Assembly (NCBI RefSeq): GCF_017876295.1
Contig: NZ_JAGINT010000002.1
Span: forward strand, 1,116,001-1,180,000
Direction: 5' to 3'
DNA: 64,000 nt
Source: Kribbella aluminosa
Lineage (GTDB): Bacteria > Actinomycetota > Actinomycetes > Propionibacteriales > Kribbellaceae
The position numbers were made by a program, and so were the translations under genes. Of the stretch, positions 58,272 through 64,000 are shown piece by piece. Numbering within the stretch: the first letter of the stretch is position 1; every line of letters starts with the position of its first letter. A model generated the notes under the pieces. It ran no database searches and had not been told where the DNA came from. It saw only the letters and a list, made by a program, of their open reading frames with translations.

Positions 58272-58520
58272 TCAGCCGCCGAAGCTGCTGAAGCCGCGGA
58301 TGATGAAGTAGAGCACGAACGCGAAGAACACCAGGAACGCGATCCCGACCGGCACCGCCAGCCACAGCGGCGGCCGCCGGGCGCGGACCGCGGCCCCGGT
58401 CGTCTGGCTGACGACCTCCCGGGCGACGACGCGTCCGCTGCGCCACTTGCCGGTGACGGTCACCTCCTCGCCGTCGACGACCTGAACGTGGTAGACGGAA
58501 CGTACATTGGGTGGGGTCAC
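58272..58520 (-). CDS. Small single-helix membrane protein
   Basis: 82 residues: a beta-rich soluble segment (VYHVQVVDGEEVTVTGKWRS), a basic stretch, then one membrane helix (LAVPVGIAFLVFFAFVLYFI). The start is GTG at 58520, 26 bases from the divergent Fur-family start. It ends three bases from the topA stop on the opposite strand. I do not recognise the family. Confidence 0.65.
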   Translation of the reverse strand: MTPPNVRSVYHVQVVDGEEVTVTGKWRSGRVVAREVVSQTTGAAVRARRPPLWLAVPVGIAFLVFFAFVLYFIIRGFSSFGG

Positions 58521-58546
58521 AACCAGCGGATTTGCGAGGAGCGCGG

Positions 58547-58978
58547 ATGACGAGTGCTGTCGAGGTCAGCGCGCAGCGGTTGCGGGAGCGTGGGGAGCGG
58601 GTGACGCCTGCCCGGCTCGCGGTGGTCGAGGTGCTCGCGGGGACCGAGGAGCATCTGAGCGCGGAGCAGATCGGTGAGCGTGCCGAGCAGCTCCGGCCGG
58701 GGATCCATCGGGCGACCGTGTACCGCGCTCTCGACGCGCTGGGCGAGTTCGGGCTCGTCACGCACGTCCACCTCGGCCGGGCCGGTACGACGTACCACCT
58801 GGCCGGCGATCTCGCGCCGCGGCACCTGCACCTGCGCTGCTCCGAGTGCGGCACCGTGTACGACGCCCCCGGCGACATCCTCGAGTCCGCCCGCAAGAAA
58901 CTCGCCCGCGACCTCGGCTTCCACCTCGCACCGGAGCAGGTTGCGCTCGTGGGTGTGTGCAAAGACTGTCAGGCCTGA
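58547..58978 (+). CDS. Fur-family transcriptional regulator
   Basis: 143 residues. Winged helix TPARLAVVEVLAGTEEHLSA and HRATVYRALDALGEFGLV; metal and zinc sites include HLHLRCSECGTVYD near residue 90 and VCKDC at the C terminus (Cys-x-x-Cys pairs). It senses a metal ion or peroxide; the subtype (Fur, Zur or other) cannot be told. GAGGAG lies seven bases before the ATG. No iron or zinc transport genes are near. Confidence 0.93.
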   Translation: MTSAVEVSAQRLRERGERVTPARLAVVEVLAGTEEHLSAEQIGERAEQLRPGIHRATVYRALDALGEFGLVTHVHLGRAGTTYHLAGDLAPRHLHLRCSECGTVYDAPGDILESARKKLARDLGFHLAPEQVALVGVCKDCQA

Positions 58979-59020
58979 CTGTCCATATCTGTTGATAGGT
59001 GTGGAGTTGTGAACAGTTAG

Positions 59021-61813
<2,793 letters not shown>

Positions 61814-61823
61814 AGGCGGACCG

Positions 61824-61889
61824 CCACGCAGGCAGAACTGCCGGTTTCGCGCGATAAACGCGCCACCTACCCCACTTCTGCCTGCGTGG
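61824..61889. terminator. Long-armed inverted repeat between convergent genes
   Basis: CCACGCAGGCAGAA (61824-61837) and TTCTGCCTGCGTGG (61876-61889) match perfectly over 14 bp, enclosing 38 bases with a smaller GTTT..AAAC/CGCG hairpin. A 12-bp palindrome, GTGGACGTCCAC, follows at 61885-61896. It probably ends both lacZ and the convergent MocR gene. Confidence 0.65.
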
Positions 61890-61922
61890 ACGTCCACTCA
61901 GCCCAGCTGGCCCCAGGACGGG

Positions 61923-63335
61923 TCAGATGGTGATTGTTGGGCGGGGGTGGGTGCGGGTGGCTGGAGGGCGGTAGGCGTGCCAGGCCTGGGTGAGGCGGTG
62001 GACGGCTTCGGTGAGGTCTGGGGGGCGGGCGCGGAAGTGTAGGCGGAGGTGGGAGTCGCTGGTGCCGGTGATGTCGAGGCCGGCGCCGGGGAGGATGGCT
62101 AGGCCGTGACGTAGGGCGGTTTGGGCGAAGGAGTTGCCGTCGCCGTACGGGAGGCGGACCCAGAGGCATTGGCCGCCTCTGACCGGTGGGATGTCCCAGG
62201 TGGGGAGGGCTTGGGTGAGTTGCGCGTGCAGGTGGTCGTGGCGGGCCTTGAGGGTGTGGTGCAGCTCAGGGGCGTCCAGGAGCGGCAACAGATGTACTGC
62301 GGCCAGTTGAGTGGGCACGTTGCCGCCCAGATCGTGTACGGCGCGAAGACGGGCCAGCCGGTTGATCAGGGGCGGTGCCGCACGTACCCAGCCGATCCGG
62401 AGGCCGCCCCAGATGCTCTTGCTGAGTGAGCCGATCGAGGTCACCGCGTCGCCGTACGCCGCCATCGGTGTGACCACAGGCTCACCCGGGAACGCGAGAT
62501 CAGCAGGGACCTCGTCCTCGATCACGGGCACACCCGCACTCGCCAGCCGCTGTCGTGCGAGCGCCGACAGCACCGAACCGGTGGGGTTGTGGTACGTCGG
62601 TATCACGTAGGCCACCGCCGGACGCCGCTCCCGGACCGCCGGCTGGAACCCCTCCAGCCCAACCGGCAGCCCCCGCAGCACGGCGCCCTCCTGCCGGAAC
62701 ACCTCCAGCGCTCCTGGGTACGTCGGCGCCTCCACAATCACCTGGTCCCCCGGCGACACCAGCGCGTGCGCCAGCAACGAGAGGGCTTGCTGGCCGCCGT
62801 TCGTGACCAGGATCTGCTCGGACCGCGTTGGCACCCCGCGGGACGTGTAGCGGTCGGCCAGCGCGTGCCGTAGCGACGGATACCCGTACGGGTAGTACCC
62901 GATGTCGTTGTCGACGTACGCCAGCTCCGGCGCGATCCGCGCGAACGCCTCCGCCAGCTGTGGCGGCGGATCCCCCGGCGCAGCACAGACGGCCAGCAGG
63001 ACGTCGTCGTCCCGGGCCTCCAGCGAGTCCAGGAAGAGCGGGTCGACCGGTGCGTCCTCCACCTGCTCGCCGTTCGGTACGCCGGCCACGTGCGTGCCGC
63101 TGCCCTGGCGCCGGGTGATCCGCCCTTCGGCCCGGAGCAGGTCGTACGCAGCGACCACCGTCGTACGGCCGACCGCCAGCGCAGCCGCGAGGACACGGTC
63201 CGGCGGCAGCAGTACGCCGGGCGGGAGCTCGCCGTCGTCGATCAGCTGCCGCAGGCGGGACGCGAGCAGCAGGTAGAGCGGGCCGCGGCCGGACGACCAG
63301 CGGCCCAACCGGTCAGCCATCTCGATTGGTCTCAT
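61923..63335 (-). CDS. MocR/PdxR-type GntR-family regulator with aminotransferase domain
   Basis: 470 residues. N-terminal winged helix of GntR type (LPPDRVLAAALAVGRTTVVA near residue 45), then a fold-type I aminotransferase-like domain (residues 115-460) with IPTYHNPTGSVLS and the PLP lysine in SIGSLSKSIWGGLRIGW near residue 325. Such regulators bind PLP or an amino compound. It is divergent from an aminotransferase gene and has ATTGGT/ACCAAT half-sites over its start. The ATG at 63335 places the winged helix near the N terminus; an ATG at 63320 is possible. Confidence 0.9.
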   Translation of the reverse strand: MRPIEMADRLGRWSSGRGPLYLLLASRLRQLIDDGELPPGVLLPPDRVLAAALAVGRTTVVAAYDLLRAEGRITRRQGSGTHVAGVPNGEQVEDAPVDPLFLDSLEARDDDVLLAVCAAPGDPPPQLAEAFARIAPELAYVDNDIGYYPYGYPSLRHALADRYTSRGVPTRSEQILVTNGGQQALSLLAHALVSPGDQVIVEAPTYPGALEVFRQEGAVLRGLPVGLEGFQPAVRERRPAVAYVIPTYHNPTGSVLSALARQRLASAGVPVIEDEVPADLAFPGEPVVTPMAAYGDAVTSIGSLSKSIWGGLRIGWVRAAPPLINRLARLRAVHDLGGNVPTQLAAVHLLPLLDAPELHHTLKARHDHLHAQLTQALPTWDIPPVRGGQCLWVRLPYGDGNSFAQTALRHGLAILPGAGLDITGTSDSHLRLHFRARPPDLTEAVHRLTQAWHAYRPPATRTHPRPTITI

Positions 63336-63360
63336 CTGCGAACCAATTCTGCCGGATTGG
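63325..63360. promoter_or_regulatory. Alternating ATTGGT/ACCAAT half-sites at the MocR start
   Basis: ATTGGT (63325-63330), ACCAAT (63342-63347) and ATTGG (63356-63360) are three half-sites in alternating orientation with 11- and 8-base gaps. The first lies inside the first codons of the MocR gene. They are good candidates for its own binding sites between it and the divergent aminotransferase. Confidence 0.5.
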
Positions 63361-63398
63361 CTCTGCAGTAGCGAGCGGATGCGCTGAACGATGGCGGT

Positions 63399-64000
63399 AT
63401 GCCGAAGTTTCCGCGCCACCAGATCATGTCCCTGACCGGCGAGCAGGCCCGCCACGAACTCGGTGAGAGCTACGGGCCGGACCTCCGGCTCGCGGAGTTG
63501 CTGACGCCGGAGCTGGCGGAGCTGGAGCTCGGCTACGGTACGGCGGCCGGCGACGTGCGGCTGCGGACCGCGATCGCGGAGCGGCACGGCGTACGGGCCG
63601 ACGAGGTCGTTGTCACGGTGGGCGGGATGCACGCGATCTTCCTGCTCGCCTACCTGCTGGCGGAGCGGGGCGAGGTGGTGACGACGGCGCCGGAGTTCCC
63701 GATGACACGCAGCGCCTTCGAGACGGTGGGGGCGTCGGTGCGGGTGGTTCCGGTGAGCTTCGACGACGGCTACCGGGTGCGGGCGGACGCGGTACGCGCA
63801 CAGCTCACGCCGGATACGAAGCTGGTCAGCCTGGCGACACCACAGAACCCGTCGGGGGTCGCTGTACCGAGGTCGGTGCTGCGGGAGATCGTCGATGCGA
63901 TGGCTGTGGTGTGCCCGGACGCGTATCTGCTGGTGGACGAGACGTACAGGTCGGCGACGTACGGCGTTGATCAGGTCGCGGACACGGCGGTCGAGCTCGG
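63399..64000 (+). CDS. PLP-dependent aminotransferase, class I/II (cut by window edge)
   Basis: 200 codons are visible and the frame is open at the end of the window. LGYGTAAGDVRLRTAIAERH (the usual G-x-G-x-x-x-LR segment), VTVGGMHAIFLLAYLLAERG, TPQNPSGVAVPRSVL (the conserved asparagine in NPSG) and LLVDETYRS (the aspartate that binds the PLP nitrogen) are all present; the catalytic lysine lies beyond the window. It transfers amino groups between small molecules in the cytoplasm and is probably controlled by the divergent MocR regulator. ATG at 63399 is chosen; ATG at 63391 is out of frame. Confidence 0.9.
   Translation, partial: MPKFPRHQIMSLTGEQARHELGESYGPDLRLAELLTPELAELELGYGTAAGDVRLRTAIAERHGVRADEVVVTVGGMHAIFLLAYLLAERGEVVTTAPEFPMTRSAFETVGASVRVVPVSFDDGYRVRADAVRAQLTPDTKLVSLATPQNPSGVAVPRSVLREIVDAMAVVCPDAYLLVDETYRSATYGVDQVADTAVEL

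Noticed and set aside
55387-58962. Long antisense frame across topA and the Fur gene
   Set aside because: Low-complexity Leu/Arg/Gly product without motifs, opposite two well-recognised genes.

Overview
The window reads as a chromosomal segment of a high-GC, mycelial-type actinobacterium. Nocardioidaceae such as Kribbella fits best, but that is an inference from gene content and style. Evidence: GC-rich third codon positions, a BldG-type antagonist, K+-independent H+-pyrophosphatase, an actinobacterial tad/flp pilus locus with its 'helicase/secretion neighbourhood' helicase, several secreted GH18 chitinases, and a 6C RNA. I saw no rRNA, tRNA, CRISPR array or insertion sequence.

0-6.3 kb: start of an esterase (cut by the window edge), argS preceded by a previously unremarked arginine-rich leader peptide and hairpin, a two-domain glycosyltransferase/CDP-glycerol glycerophosphotransferase, a Fic-like protein, a HAD-IB phosphatase and the 6C small RNA. 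From memory, Fic-like protein / HAD-IB / 6C / Ssd / Tad genes / DECH helicase / topA is the conserved order of the Rv3662c-Rv3646c region of Mycobacterium tuberculosis, here opened up by insertions.

6.3-16 kb: a chitin-degradation and transport insertion: a chitinase with its own HTH regulator, a YbaK-like deacylase with an MFS exporter, a LysR regulator, an SGNH hydrolase and an operon of two more chitinases.

16-22.2 kb: the tad pilus locus (Ssd/CpaE-like, TadA, TadB, TadC, Flp, TadE, TadE-like). Its two transcription starts share a bipartite DNA element (DnaA-box-like nonamer plus a 16-bp motif at identical spacing). Three or four of its genes carry in-frame minisatellites (15-bp and 9-bp units), and the last gene is split between two frames. 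A hairpin with a 6C-like loop lies between flp and tadE.

22.3-34 kb: an orphan response regulator, a NYN-domain protein, a five-gene Ugp-type ABC importer plus PHP hydrolase operon, a possible 21-residue Trp/Cys-rich peptide gene, a secreted lectin-like protein, and the DECH helicase with a small membrane protein.

34-50 kb: bldG, hppA, a DUF4142-sortase fusion, a two-gene ABC exporter, a DUF2785 protein, P450 plus NUDIX, a SigE-family sigma factor followed by a frameshifted membrane protein, two tandem TPR-GGDEF diguanylate cyclases and a methyltransferase.

50-64 kb: a large GH31 glycosidase, a PAF-acetylhydrolase-like protein whose nucleophile serine is alanine, topA, a small membrane protein, a Fur-family regulator, a GH2 beta-galactosidase, a MocR-type regulator and the start of a divergent aminotransferase (cut by the window edge).
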